Part shown: one piece after another, positions 1-5,445 of the stretch
Numbering within the stretch: the stretch's first letter is position 1
Layout of the letters: each line of letters opens with the position of its first letter
Source of the DNA: Baffinella frigidus
Taxonomy: Eukaryota; Cryptophyceae; Cryptomonadales; Baffinellaceae
NCBI GenBank assembly: GCA_026770585.1
Contig: MU647115.1
Location: 47,938 to 59,433, forward strand
Reading direction: 5' to 3'
DNA: 11,496 nucleotides
Position numbers and translations under genes: made by a program
Notes under the pieces: model-generated
Database searches by the model: none
Told to the model about the DNA's origin: nothing
Seen by the model: the letters and a program-made list of their open reading frames with translations, nothing else

Positions 1-11
1 CACTTAAGGGA
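1..11. mobile_element. Family 2 miniature element, terminal fragment cut by window edge
   Basis: The window opens with CACTTAAGGGA followed by TA. This is the right terminus of the Family 2 elements found complete at 3205-3304, 5345-5445, 8509-8610, 9766-9866 and 10281-10381. The rest of the element must lie upstream of the window. Confidence 0.6.
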
Positions 12-36
12 TAGTGCGTGCATTCGTCGCCCCAGG

Positions 37-129
37 GCACCCTACACCATCAACCCTTACACCCTCAACCCTGAACCCAGCACTTTTCACCCTCGACCCT
101 GAACACTGCACCGTCCACCCTCCACCCTG
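37..129. repeat. Degenerate C-rich telomere-like repeats
   Basis: The stretch is built of CACCCTCAACCCTGAACCC-like words, which are degenerate C-strand versions of plant/algal telomeric 7-mers (CCCTAAA and variants). No regular period survives. A 17-bp word, GGCACCCTACACCATCA (36-52), recurs exactly at 264-280, on the far side of the palindrome at 193-266. This is probably an interstitial or decayed subtelomeric repeat. Confidence 0.5.
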
Positions 130-192
130 TTCTGACCAGGCCACGTTAATAGGGTAACGGCCTGAAAATGGGGTAGTTAGGCCTACGGGATT

Positions 193-266
193 GCCTAGGA
201 CCTCCTACCGTAGGCCGAGACTTTTTGGTCCTAGGATCCCTCGGCCTACGGTAGGAGGTCCTAGGC
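193..266. repeat. Perfect 27-bp inverted repeat (hairpin element)
   Basis: Positions 193-219 and 240-266 are exact reverse complements over 27 bp, separated by a 20-bp spacer. Each arm contains the palindromic word CCTACNGTAGG (204-214 and 245-255), which recurs in other elements of this window. The arms end in GCCTAGG / CCTAGGC. No target-site duplication is evident. It is best described as a small fold-back or MITE-like element of unknown family. Confidence 0.75.
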
Positions 267-353
267 ACCCTACACCATCATGCCAGAAAGCCAGAAGGTG
301 CTCAGAGAGAACCTGCCTGTTCTCCCGGGGAAGGGCACGTGGAGTAATGCCAC

Positions 354-498
354 AAGCTAACGCCAGCGGACCACTTAGCCTACAGTAGGACCCCCCCCTC
401 CTCCTACGACGTTTAAAACAAAAGGTCTAAAAGTCGTAGGAGGGGGGCTCCTACCGTAGGCAATCCGTAGGCTCTAAGAACTTTGCTGGCGTTAGCTT
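354..498. mobile_element. Nested inverted-repeat element (MITE-like)
   Basis: The outer arms AAGCTAACGCCAGC (354-367) and its reverse complement (485-498) match over 14 bp. An inner imperfect pair, 378-410 and 432-461, carries GCCTACNGTAGGA followed by a C-run and CTCCTACGAC. The whole segment folds into one long stem. No clear target duplication is visible at the ends. The superfamily is unknown. Confidence 0.55.
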
Positions 499-574
499 TT
501 CAGATGAGGAGGGTATCTAGGTTTTAAGGGCACTTCAGGACGCAAGGTTGTGAGGATGCCAAAGTAGATTCACT

Positions 575-733
575 CCACGCGACGATGGCCTGTGTATCAA
601 ATTGGCCTGTTTTCAGAGTCAACTCACCCACAAATCTGTCAACTTTGCGCGGATTCCGAACAAAAATACTTTTAGTAGTGCAGGAATAATAGAAAGACGG
701 ATCAGATTTGGAACAGAGGTTATCGTCGCGTGG
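575..733 (+). repeat. Dispersed repeat A, copy 1
   Basis: This segment is a diverged duplicate of 2203-2370. Shared landmarks in the same order are CCACGCGACGATGGCCTGTG, CAAATCTGTCAACT, GCGCGGATTCCGAAC, AATAATAGAAAGACG and ATCGTC.CGTGG, with small indels including a partial internal duplication near CAACTYACCCA in copy 2. Short frames across it are not conserved between the copies, so I do not call it coding. Confidence 0.7.
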
Positions 734-786
734 CTTAGGCCTGGCGAGGGGAGCTCATGCGCACCTCCGAGGCACCCTCCCAGCCC

Positions 787-1123
787 CCATACACCATACA
801 CCATAAACCATAAACCATAAACCATAAGCCATAAACCATAAACCATAAACCATAAACCATAAACCATAAACCATAAACCATAAGTCATAAACCATAAACC
901 ATAAACCATAAACCATAAGCCATACACCATACACCATACATCATACACCATACACCATAAATCATCAACCATAAACCATAAACCATAAACCGTAAACCGT
1001 AAACCATGAACCATAAACCACAAGCCATAAACCATAAACCATACACCATACACCATACACCATACACCATACACCATACACCATACACCATACACCATAC
1101 ACCATACACCATACACCGTAAAC
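787..1123. repeat. 7-bp minisatellite, CCATAAA/CCATACA
   Basis: There are about 48 head-to-tail 7-mers in blocks: mostly CCATAAA at 801-925, CCATACA at about 925-955, mixed AAA/CGT/CAA variants at 960-1040, then a homogeneous CCATACA block at 1040-1113. Read on the other strand the unit is TTTATGG, one base from the plant/algal telomere unit TTTAGGG. The long minus-strand frames of the MVYGVW type come from this array, because a 7-bp unit lacking stop codons leaves several frames open. They are not genes. Confidence 0.95.
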
Positions 1124-1148
1124 AGAGAGGAGATAATTATGCCCTGAC

Positions 1149-1191
1149 GGAATGCATGGTGGCCATGTTGGTTTCGATCCGTGATCAACGC
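1149..1191 (+). repeat. Dispersed repeat C, copy 1 (plus orientation)
   Basis: GGTGGCCATGTTGGTTTCGA and its flanks match the reverse complement of 4712-4755. The match runs from GAATGCA-GGTGGCCATGTTGG to AACGCA with a few substitutions. It follows the minisatellite here and abuts the GA/GT microsatellite at the other copy, so both copies lie next to simple repeats. Confidence 0.6.
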
Positions 1192-1227
1192 ACTCCCCCC
1201 CTCCACACCCCCCCCTGCACCATCCCG

Positions 1228-1405
1228 CGTAGAGCGCTGTACAGAGAAGTTGGCCACGGGAAATAATGGAAAATCGAGAAATTGGAGTCATTTTGTCAAC
1301 TTTTGAGAAATGTAGTACCATGAATTTCTCAAAAGTGGACAAAATGGCTCCAATTTCCCATTTTCCCATTTTCCGGTGGCCAACTTCTCTGCACAGCGCT
1401 CTACG
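1228..1405. mobile_element. 178-bp fold-back element with ~80-bp arms
   Basis: The left arm (about 1228-1311) and right arm (about 1324-1405) are near-perfect reverse complements. From the outside in they share CGTAGAGCGCTGT-CAGAGAAG, TTGGCCAC, GGAAA, AAATTGGAG-CATTTTGTC and ACTTTTGAGAAAT. Only about 12 bp separates them. The flanks TGCACCATCC (1216-1225) and TGCATCATAC (1406-1415) agree at 8 of 10 positions and could be a decayed target duplication. Long arms plus a 9-10-bp duplication would suit a Mutator-like non-autonomous element, but that is an inference. Confidence 0.7.
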
Positions 1406-1433
1406 TGCATCATACGCGCACAGCCAAAAGGAA

Positions 1434-1564
1434 AGGGAAAGTCCTTCCCATTTTCCTCCCTGGGAGCACTGTAGGACCCTAGGCATGGTCCTACGATAGG
1501 GTCCTGGGGGGGGACTGTTTCTTATGAGCGAGGTACCCCTGTAGGGAAAGTCCTTCCCATTTTC
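1434..1564. repeat. 22-bp direct repeat bracketing a truncated Family 1 element
   Basis: The word beginning AGGGAAAGTCCTTCCCATTT occurs at 1434-1455 and again, without a mismatch over 22 bp, at 1543-1564. Sequence diverges immediately outside both copies. The segment between them ends in a Family 1 right terminus. Confidence 0.8.
1471..1541. mobile_element. Family 1 TA-target MITE, left end missing
   Basis: The interior words GTAGGACCCTAGGCATGGTC and CTACGATAGGGTCC, then a G-run and TTTCTTATGAGCGAGG-TACCCCTG followed by TA, match the right two thirds of the element at 7672-7800. The left terminal repeat (CAGGGGTACC) is absent. The truncation point lies near the 22-bp direct repeat at 1434-1455. 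Confidence 0.8.
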
Positions 1565-1593
1565 GACCGACGGCCTGCTGTTTTCGCCATCGT

Positions 1594-1643
1594 GCATGCA
1601 GATTCGCCGCAGGCAGACAACGAGCCTCGTAACCTATCAGCTA
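1594..1643 (+). repeat. Dispersed repeat B, copy 1
   Basis: GCATGCAGATTCGCCG followed by GAGCCTCGTAACCT recurs at 2159-2200 with an 8-nt length difference between the two blocks. At the second site it runs directly into repeat A. At this site it stands alone. Confidence 0.55.
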
Positions 1644-1660
1644 ATCCGAGCTACCGTGTT

Positions 1661-1907
1661 TTAATTTATCAAAACCCGCTTTCCCACCGCATTTATTAAA
1701 ACCCGCTTGCCCACAGTCCATTAAAACCCGCTCTCCCCCCTGACTGGCGCCGGGGGTGGGTTTTACTGGAGTGGGTTTTAATGACTTAAGAAATCGGCCA
1801 CTTGAGAAATGTAAACTTAAGAAAGACATGTAAACTTACGGTTGATAGGCTCAACGGTCCTTAACAAATACATCATATGGACTGTGGCAAAGCGGGTTTT
1901 AATAAAT
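1661..1907. mobile_element. Inverted-repeat element with ATTAAAACCCGCT arms
   Basis: The left arm 1691-1721 and right arm 1877-1907 are reverse complements at 29 of 31 positions (ATTTATTAAAACCCGCTT... CCACAGTCCAT). The word AAAACCCGCT is tandemly present at 1671-1680, 1699-1706 and 1723-1732, and its reverse complement is at 1757-1765, 1772-1780 and 1891-1900. The right end adjoins a C-run just before the PX-like exon copy at 1920. This is probably a decayed non-autonomous transposon with internally duplicated termini. Confidence 0.55.
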
Positions 1908-1919
1908 CCCCCCCGGCAG

Positions 1920-2151
1920 GCGCACAGTGACTTGGTGATGGCGTGCGTCGACTCACTACACTCTGAACCAGAACATTTCGCCTAAGTCAACTCCCCCTGA
2001 AATACAGCCCCTTAAGTCAAGTGCCTGGTCCCAGACCAGGGTCCATCTAAACGAAATCAGGGGGAAGTTGACTTAGGTGCGCTAGTTGACTTAGCTTAAA
2101 TCTTGTGGGTCGGAGTGCACTACAGCAATACCTCAACGAGCTTCTGGGGGG
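1920..2151 (+). pseudogene. PX-domain-like exon copy 1, split by a transposon and truncated
   Basis: The two parts are 1920-1958 and 2118-2151 (39 and 34 bp). Removing the intervening element and one CACTA duplication joins them in frame, giving AHSDLVMACVDSLQQYLNEL followed by LGG. This parallels the intact copy at 2442-2567. An AG precedes the homology, as at a splice acceptor. Homology ends near 2151 at a G-run, where the sequence passes into repeat B, so the distal third of the exon is lost. The PX assignment is explained under the intact copy. Confidence 0.6.
1959..2117. mobile_element. Small transposon E1 with 5-bp target duplication CACTA
   Basis: The termini are inverted: CACTCTGAACCAGAACATTT on the left, and the right end read backwards is CACTCCGACCCACAAGATTT (16 of 20 positions agree). 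A second inner pair carries CCTAAGTCAACT-CCCCCTGA (1981-1999 and 2059-2077). CACTA precedes the element at 1954-1958 and follows it at 2118-2122. The uninterrupted paralogous exon at 2442-2567 serves as the empty site and confirms the boundaries. The element is non-autonomous and has no transposase. Confidence 0.8.
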
Positions 2152-2158
2152 GCATCTG

Positions 2159-2200
2159 GCATGCAGATTCGCCGGTCGTGAGCCTCGTAACCTGCTGGCT
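2159..2200 (+). repeat. Dispersed repeat B, copy 2
   Basis: This is the second copy of the segment at 1594-1643. It directly precedes repeat A copy 2, which suggests B and A were once one longer unit that has been split at the first location. Confidence 0.55.
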
Positions 2201-2202
2201 AC

Positions 2203-2370
2203 CCACGCGACGATGGCCTGTGTATCAACTTGGCCTGTTTTCAAAGTCAACTTACCCAACTCACCCACAAATCTGTCAACTCCGCGCGGATTCCGAACTA
2301 AAATACTTTCAGAAGTGCAGAAATAATAGAAAGACGCAATAGATTTGATGCACAGGTCATCGTCACGTGG
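2203..2370 (+). repeat. Dispersed repeat A, copy 2
   Basis: This is the diverged duplicate of 575-733, running from CCACGCGACGATGGCC to CGTCACGTGG. It lies between truncated exon copy 1 and intact exon copy 2. It carries an extra CTTACCCAA-type insertion relative to the first copy. Confidence 0.7.
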
Positions 2371-2408
2371 ACTCCAGGAAGGCGCGATGCTACCAGTGTG
2401 CTCTGCGC

Positions 2409-2440
2409 AACCCTAAACCCTACACCCGAAACCCTACACA
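2409..2440. repeat. Short telomere-like stretch before the exon
   Basis: AACCCTAAACCCTACACCCG is followed by AAACCCTACACA. These are C-strand telomere-type 7-mers sitting directly upstream of the splice-acceptor-like CAG at 2439-2441. If the exon is real, this is the intron end. Confidence 0.6.
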
Positions 2441-2441
2441 G

Positions 2442-2567
2442 GCGCAGAGTGACTTGGTGATGGCGCGCGTCGACCTACTTCAGAAATACCTCAACGAGCT
2501 GCTGGGCGGGTCCGCGCGAGGGAGCGAGGCGCTATTCGAGTTCCTCGAGCTCAACTCCTGCGTGCAG
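2442..2567 (+). CDS. PX-domain-like exon, intact copy (42 codons)
   Basis: The exon boundaries are inferred from the three-copy comparison. Homology starts after CAG (2439-2441) and stops at CAG|GT (2565-2569), leaving exactly 42 codons in phase 0/0. The peptide contains LQKYLNELLGGSARGSEAL followed by FEFLEL. Helix L-x-x-Y-L-x-x-L-L, a short loop with a Ser-Glu-x-L, then F-L-E-L, is the pattern at the C-terminal end of PX domains of sorting-nexin-like proteins, which bind phosphoinositides on endosomal membranes. The phosphate-binding basic motif and PPII loop would be in earlier exons, which I do not see. The frame stays open for 22 more codons past the donor. It could be a live exon or a stray exon duplicate. 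Confidence 0.45.
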
Positions 2568-2653
2568 GTTGACCCCATCGCGATCTTATCTGGAGGATTA
2601 TTGAATTTCAACACTCGCACCCTCAGGGAATGAGAGCTTTCCCTTCAGAAATT

Positions 2654-2793
2654 CAGTTTCGGACCAAGACAGAATCTGTCCCGCTATCTTAGGCTCCCCA
2701 CGCGGAAGGTAAGGGTGTATATGCTATTTTAGGCATCAAATGATGCTATCTTACGCCTTTTCAGGAGGACAGATTCTGGTATGGTCCGAGATG
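2654..2793. mobile_element. Small transposon E2 with 5-bp target duplication AAATT
   Basis: The left end CAGTTTCGGACCAAGACAG pairs with the right end read backwards, CATCTCGGACCATACCAG, and both continue as AATCTGTCC. AAATT stands at 2649-2653 and again at 2794-2798. The length is 140 bp. Its right terminus shares CATCTCGGA with E3, so the two are related. The interior has imperfect GCTAT(C/T)TTA-GGC words but no coding capacity. Confidence 0.75.
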
Positions 2794-2821
2794 AAATTAG
2801 GTAAACGGTTCCAGTTCTTTC

Positions 2822-2840
2822 GGGGGGGGGGAGGGGGGGG
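2822..2840. repeat. G-run
   Basis: Ten G, one A, eight G. It lies at the left junction of exon copy 3 and may mark the truncation of that copy. The strand is G-quadruplex-prone. Confidence 0.8.
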
Positions 2841-2844
2841 TTCA

Positions 2845-3077
2845 CAATAACCTCAACGAGCTTCTGGGCGGGTCCGCACGGGGCAGCGAGGCGCTCTTTG
2901 AGTTCCATCTCGGAATATAACTGAATCAGTTCCTTTTAAATAGGACGTTGGATAGGAGAAATTAGTTAGGGCGTAGTAAATTCAATTAGGACCCCTAATT
3001 GGATGAAAACGCTAATTAGGGAACGGATTCGGTTATCTTTCGAGATGAAGTTCCTCGAGCTCAACTCCTGCGCGCAG
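2845..3077 (+). pseudogene. PX-domain-like exon copy 3, 5'-truncated and split by a transposon
   Basis: The parts are 2845-2905 and 3054-3077. The proximal part begins mid-exon, with an extra A that shifts the frame (AATAACCTCAACGAG against AATACCTCAACGAG), then reads LNELLGGSARGSEALFEF. After the inserted element and one AGTTC duplication are removed it continues LELNSCAQ. Homology to copy 2 ends at CAG|GT (3075-3079), the same donor-like position. Past that point the frame reads V-L-A-L-P-H-A-R then TGA. Confidence 0.6.
2906..3048. mobile_element. Small transposon E3 with 5-bp target duplication AGTTC
   Basis: The left end CATCTCGGAATATAACTGAA and the right end read backwards, CATCTCGAAAGATAACCGAA, agree at 24 of 28 positions when extended to GTTCC. 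AGTTC is present at 2901-2905 and 3049-3053. The intact exon at 2442-2567 supplies the empty site (GAGTTCCTCGAG). The interior contains several AATTAGG words in both orientations. Confidence 0.8.
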
Positions 3078-3204
3078 GTCCTGGCTCTGCCTCACGCGCG
3101 TTGACTGTCAGACTATTCTCAATTTGACGTCCTGGATTTCCGGTACGGGTCCGTCGAATTTGGAGCGGGAAAAAGCCCAGGCTCACGAGATTGGTGAACC
3201 CATA

Positions 3205-3304
3205 TCCCTTAAGTGGCGAGTAGGCTCATACGCCCTGCCGTAGGGCCCTAGGACCTGCCTAGGGCGAGTTAGGTTGAATATTCACCCTATGGGCATGTCA
3301 GGGA
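3205..3304. mobile_element. Family 2 TA-target MITE
   Basis: The left end TCCCTTAAGTGGCGAGTAGG leads into the conserved half (CTCATACGCCCTGCCGTAGGG, CCTAGGACCTGCCTAGG). The other half has GTTGAATATTCACCCTA and a decayed right terminus (GTCAGGGA). TA flanks both sides (3203-3204 and 3305-3306). It is in reverse orientation relative to 10281-10381, which shares the same GAATATTC core. Confidence 0.8.
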
Positions 3305-3331
3305 TAGGCTGAGACCGAGGTAGAACTCCTG

Positions 3332-3358
3332 CCCCTGACACCAGAAGGGTGTCAGGGG
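3332..3358. repeat. Perfect 11-bp stem-loop
   Basis: CCCCTGACACC (3332-3342) and GGTGTCAGGGG (3348-3358) pair around the loop AGAAG. There is no T-run after it, so I do not call it a terminator. Its role is unknown. Confidence 0.7.
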
Positions 3359-3589
3359 GTGCTGTTCGCAGAGCAGCAGACACAGAGCGGAGCCTGGCTT
3401 GTCTCTCTCTTGTACTCAGGAGCCAACCCTGCCAACCCAAGGCGGGCCTATCTCGCACCAGTCCGAAGGCGGGCCACGCCAAATCCCTCGTCTACCATGC
3501 CCAACTACCCCGTTGACCCCGTACACGCCCCGGAGCGGGAGATACAATGTCCAGATGACGAACCACACGTATACGTTACTCGGAAGCAT

Positions 3590-3783
3590 GTTGACTTTAC
3601 TGAGCAGGTTGACTTTAGTGAGCACTCAGTCCCTGCGAGCGTGTTGGGTCCCTGCCAGAAACAGCTGGGTGGCAGACGTGTGTGCTCCGCGGTCAGACGT
3701 CGGCTGGCAGGGACCCAACACTGACCGCGGTTGACTTTACTGAGCAGGTTGACTTTACTGTGCAGGTTGACTTTACAGAGCAC
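3590..3783 (+). repeat. 18-bp direct repeats encoding VDFTEQ hexapeptides
   Basis: GTTGACTTTACTGAGCAG occurs as two units at 3590-3625 and three units at 3730-3783, with spacing of exactly 18 bp inside each cluster. The unit length preserves a frame reading V-D-F-T-E-Q. Between the clusters lies a stem with 18-bp perfect arms (3641-3658 and 3704-3721). The plus-strand frame from 3359 reads through the first cluster (PNYPVDPVHAPEREIQ ... RKHVDFTEQVDFSEH), but the second cluster is in a different frame segment. I recognise no protein family. Confidence 0.7.
3641..3721. repeat. Inverted repeat with 18-bp perfect arms
   Basis: GTGTTGGGTCCCTGCCAG (3641-3658) is exactly reverse-complementary to 3704-3721. 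The loop contains CAGCTGGGTGGCAGACGTGTG, which recurs nearly unchanged at 3821-3841. A TGACCGCGG/CCGCGGTCA pair lies just inside (3687-3695) and just outside (3722-3730) the right arm. There is no obvious target duplication. Confidence 0.75.
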
Positions 3784-3850
3784 ACACGTCTCCCAAAGAG
3801 TGGTGGGTCTCTTCCAGAAACAGCTGGGCGGCAGACGTGTGCTCCCTGCA

Positions 3851-4001
3851 AGAACACTCAGCCCCTTCAAGAGCCTTCTATCCACTCAGGCTCTGCCAGC
3901 CGGTTTCTCACCGCAGAGCACATACCTCTGTCACACAGGTGTTGTCGGGGCTGAAAGCGACCGAGGCGCCAGGCGGCGCAACGCCCCTCACTTCGGAATC
4001 C
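3851..4001 (+). repeat. Cassette D, copy 1
   Basis: The cassette runs from AGCACTCAG-like sequence through TTCTATCCACTCAGGCTCTG, CCAGCCG(G/A)TTTCT, CACATACC, ACACAGGTGTTGTCGGGGCT and GAAAGCGAC to GGCGGCGCAACGCCCCTCAC. One frame after the ACACAG reads VLSGLKATEAPGGATPLTS, and the same peptide recurs with small changes in copy 3. ACACAG could be a splice acceptor. The function is unknown. Confidence 0.65.
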
Positions 4002-4017
4002 AGCCCAGCCCGCTTTA

Positions 4018-4041
4018 GGACAGGCGTGAGATAGGCCCGCC
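4018..4041 (-). repeat. Inverted partner of 3450-3475 (ATAGGCCCGCC word)
   Basis: GGACAGGCGTGAGATAGGCC resembles the reverse complement of GGCCTATCTCGCACCAGTCC at 3454-3473. A related word, GTGATAGGCCCGCC, appears at 9302-9315. It is a short dispersed repeat with no known role. Confidence 0.4.
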
Positions 4042-4082
4042 GCGGGGTGAATTTAGAAGTCGCCAGCGCACTCAATCCCTGC

Positions 4083-4213
4083 GAAAGCACTCAGTCCTGG
4101 CGAGAGGCTTCTATCCACTCAGGCTCTGCCAGCCGATTTCTAACGGCGGATCACATACCGCTGGCATACAGGTGTTGTCGGGGCTGAAAGCGACTGAGCC
4201 GCTGGGCGGCGCA
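4083..4213 (+). repeat. Cassette D, copy 2
   Basis: This copy matches copy 1 from AAGCACTCAG to GGCGGCGCAA, with substitutions such as CATACAG for CACACAG. It stops where inverted-repeat element E6 begins and does not resume on the far side. The peptide frame is VLSGLKATEPLGGAIS here, so the conserved tail is lost. Confidence 0.65.
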
Positions 4214-4359
4214 ATTTCCTGACCCCTTTCCTAAGTCAATTCCTACACAAATTCAAGTTCTTAAGTTGCAAGAAGCAATTTCCTGTATTTTAGGATCTTC
4301 AGGTTTTAAAATTTGTACCAGGAATTGCCCTTTGGACTTGGGAAGGGGGTCCCAAACTG
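4212..4359. mobile_element. Degenerate inverted-repeat element E6
   Basis: The left arm reads CAATTTCCTGACCCCTTTCC then TAAGTC, TTCCT and ACAAATT. The right arm read backwards gives CAGTTTGGGACCCCCTTCCC then AAGTC, TTCCT and ACAAATT. Both ends begin with CA, as in E1-E5. The length of 148 bp is typical of that group. I find no convincing target duplication, because the flanking cassette D does not continue on the right. Confidence 0.45.
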
Positions 4360-4365
4360 GGGCCT

Positions 4366-4404
4366 TTCTTTCTATCTATCCATCTATCTCTCTCTCTATC
4401 TCTC
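4366..4404. repeat. CT/CTAT microsatellite
   Basis: CTTTCTATCTATCCATCTAT is followed by CTCTCTCTCTATCTCTCT. This is a pyrimidine-only type tract placed immediately before cassette D copy 3. The complementary GA tract lies at 4567-4709. Confidence 0.9.
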
Positions 4405-4412
4405 TAGTTGAC

Positions 4413-4493
4413 GCCTCTGTCACACAGGTATTGTCGGGGCTGAAAGCGACTGAGCCGCCGGGCGGCGCTACGCCCCTCACTTCTCAATCCACC
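4413..4493 (+). repeat. Cassette D, copy 3 (right part only)
   Basis: CCTCTGTCACACAGGTATTG continues to CGCCCCTCACTTCTCAATCC and matches copy 1 from 3925 onward. The left half of the cassette is absent and is replaced by the CT tract. The peptide VLSGLKATEPPGGATPLTS is retained, which hints that this stretch was once under coding constraint. Confidence 0.6.
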
Positions 4494-4566
4494 GAATCCT
4501 TTGCGGTATTTTCGCCGCCACAGGTGTTCGCCCCCTTCCCGCAGCACTCCCCGAAACGTTTTCAGC

Positions 4567-4583
4567 AGAGAGAGGGAGGGAGG

Positions 4584-4614
<31 letters not shown>

Positions 4615-4642
4615 TGAGTGAGTGTGTGTGTGAGAGAGAGAG

Positions 4643-4687
<45 letters not shown>

Positions 4688-4709
4688 GTGTGTGTGTGTG
4701 AGAGAGAGA
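4567..4709. repeat. GA/GT microsatellite, polypurine tract
   Basis: About 140 bp of AGAG and GGGA, with two GTGTGTG blocks (4624-4633 and 4685-4700). The open frames across it (SLSLSL / REREREE) are simple-repeat artefacts. Long polypurine strands can form triplex DNA. Confidence 0.95.
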
Positions 4710-4711
4710 AG

Positions 4712-4755
4712 TGCGTTTATTTCGGGTCGAACCCAACATGGCCACCGTGCATTCC
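4712..4755 (-). repeat. Dispersed repeat C, copy 2 (minus orientation)
   Basis: This is the reverse-complement partner of 1149-1191. On the minus strand it reads GAATGCACGGTGGCCATGTT followed by GGGTTCGACCCG. Confidence 0.6.
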
Positions 4756-4781
4756 CTTCCATGAAGGCCGTGTGAGGAGCA

Positions 4782-5342
4782 CTGCAAGGTCGCATTCTGG
4801 TTGGATCAGTGGCACCGGTGTAGGCGCCCGCACCGCTGCGGTTTTGTAAAGTAACTCTCGCCTTTTGGTGCCCACGAGGACAAAGTCCCTTAGACAGGCA
4901 ACTGCGGGACCTGGCAAGGTCGCATGCTGGTTGCAGGGTGTCGCAGCGTCACCACGTGCGTCCTCACAACTGAAGAGTACCGTTTGGGCCGCAGGGCGGG
5001 GGTGGCAGCATACCCTTAACCCTAAACCTCAAACCTGAAGCAATGGTTCCGTTCTGGCCGCAGGGTGGTGGCAGTGTTGCATCGTCGCACAACCCCGGCC
5101 CCCAAGACTTTCAGCCATTCTGGCGCGCAATAATGTTCCATATTATCAGCGCGAGCGAGTGTGCATGGAATTCTGACGTGTGACGTGGCGTTGCAGGGCG
5201 GTGGCAACTGAAGAGTACCGTTTTGGCCGCAGGGTGGTGGCAGCGTCGCGTCCTCACACAACCTCAGCCGCTCCGTGTTCCTCTCGCCGCCCAAGTTCGT
5301 CCCGTTCTTGCCTTCCGCCGCAGAGTAATGCCGCTGAGGCAC
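4782..5342. repeat. Gene-free stretch with diverged GCAGGGTGGTGGCAG repeats
   Basis: I see three diverged units of the type CCGTTTTGGCCGCAGGGTGG TGGCAGCGTCGCGTCCTCAC at 4968-5010, 5045-5096 and 5206-5265. The first and third both begin AACTGAAGAGTACCG. A separate word, GCAAGGTCGCATTCTGGTTG, appears at 4784-4803 and again with one change at 4914-4933. A short CCCTTAACCCTAAACC telomere-like stretch is at 5012-5027. No frame is conserved across the units, so I call repeats only. Confidence 0.5.
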
Positions 5343-5344
5343 TA

Positions 5345-5445
5345 TCCCTTAAGTGGCCATGCCGACAAATTTGAGGGCCAAGAGGTCCTAGGCAGGTCCT
5401 AGGGCCCTACGGTAGGGCGTATGAGCCTACTGGCCACTTAAGGGG
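5345..5445. mobile_element. Family 2 TA-target MITE
   Basis: TCCCTTAAGTGGCCA on the left pairs with TGGCCACTTAAGGGG on the right. TA flanks both sides (5343-5344 and 5446-5447). The conserved half is AGGTCCTAGGCAGGTCCTAG, CCTACGGTAGG and GCGTATGAGCCTACT. The variable half holds GCCGACAAATTTGAGGGC in place of the GAATATTC core of other copies. Confidence 0.85.

Noticed and set aside
619-1597. Long minus-strand frames (MVYGVW... up to 212 codons)
   Set aside because: They are read through the 7-bp CCATAAA/CCATACA array, whose unit lacks stops in several frames. The flanking parts span unrelated repeats and a fold-back element.
3332-3358. Rho-independent terminator
   Set aside because: A stem-loop is present, but there is no T-run and no bacterial-type gene upstream.
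4266-4795. Frames rich in RERERE or SLSLSL across the GA/GT tract
   Set aside because: Simple-sequence artefact; the same tract is open on both strands in several frames.
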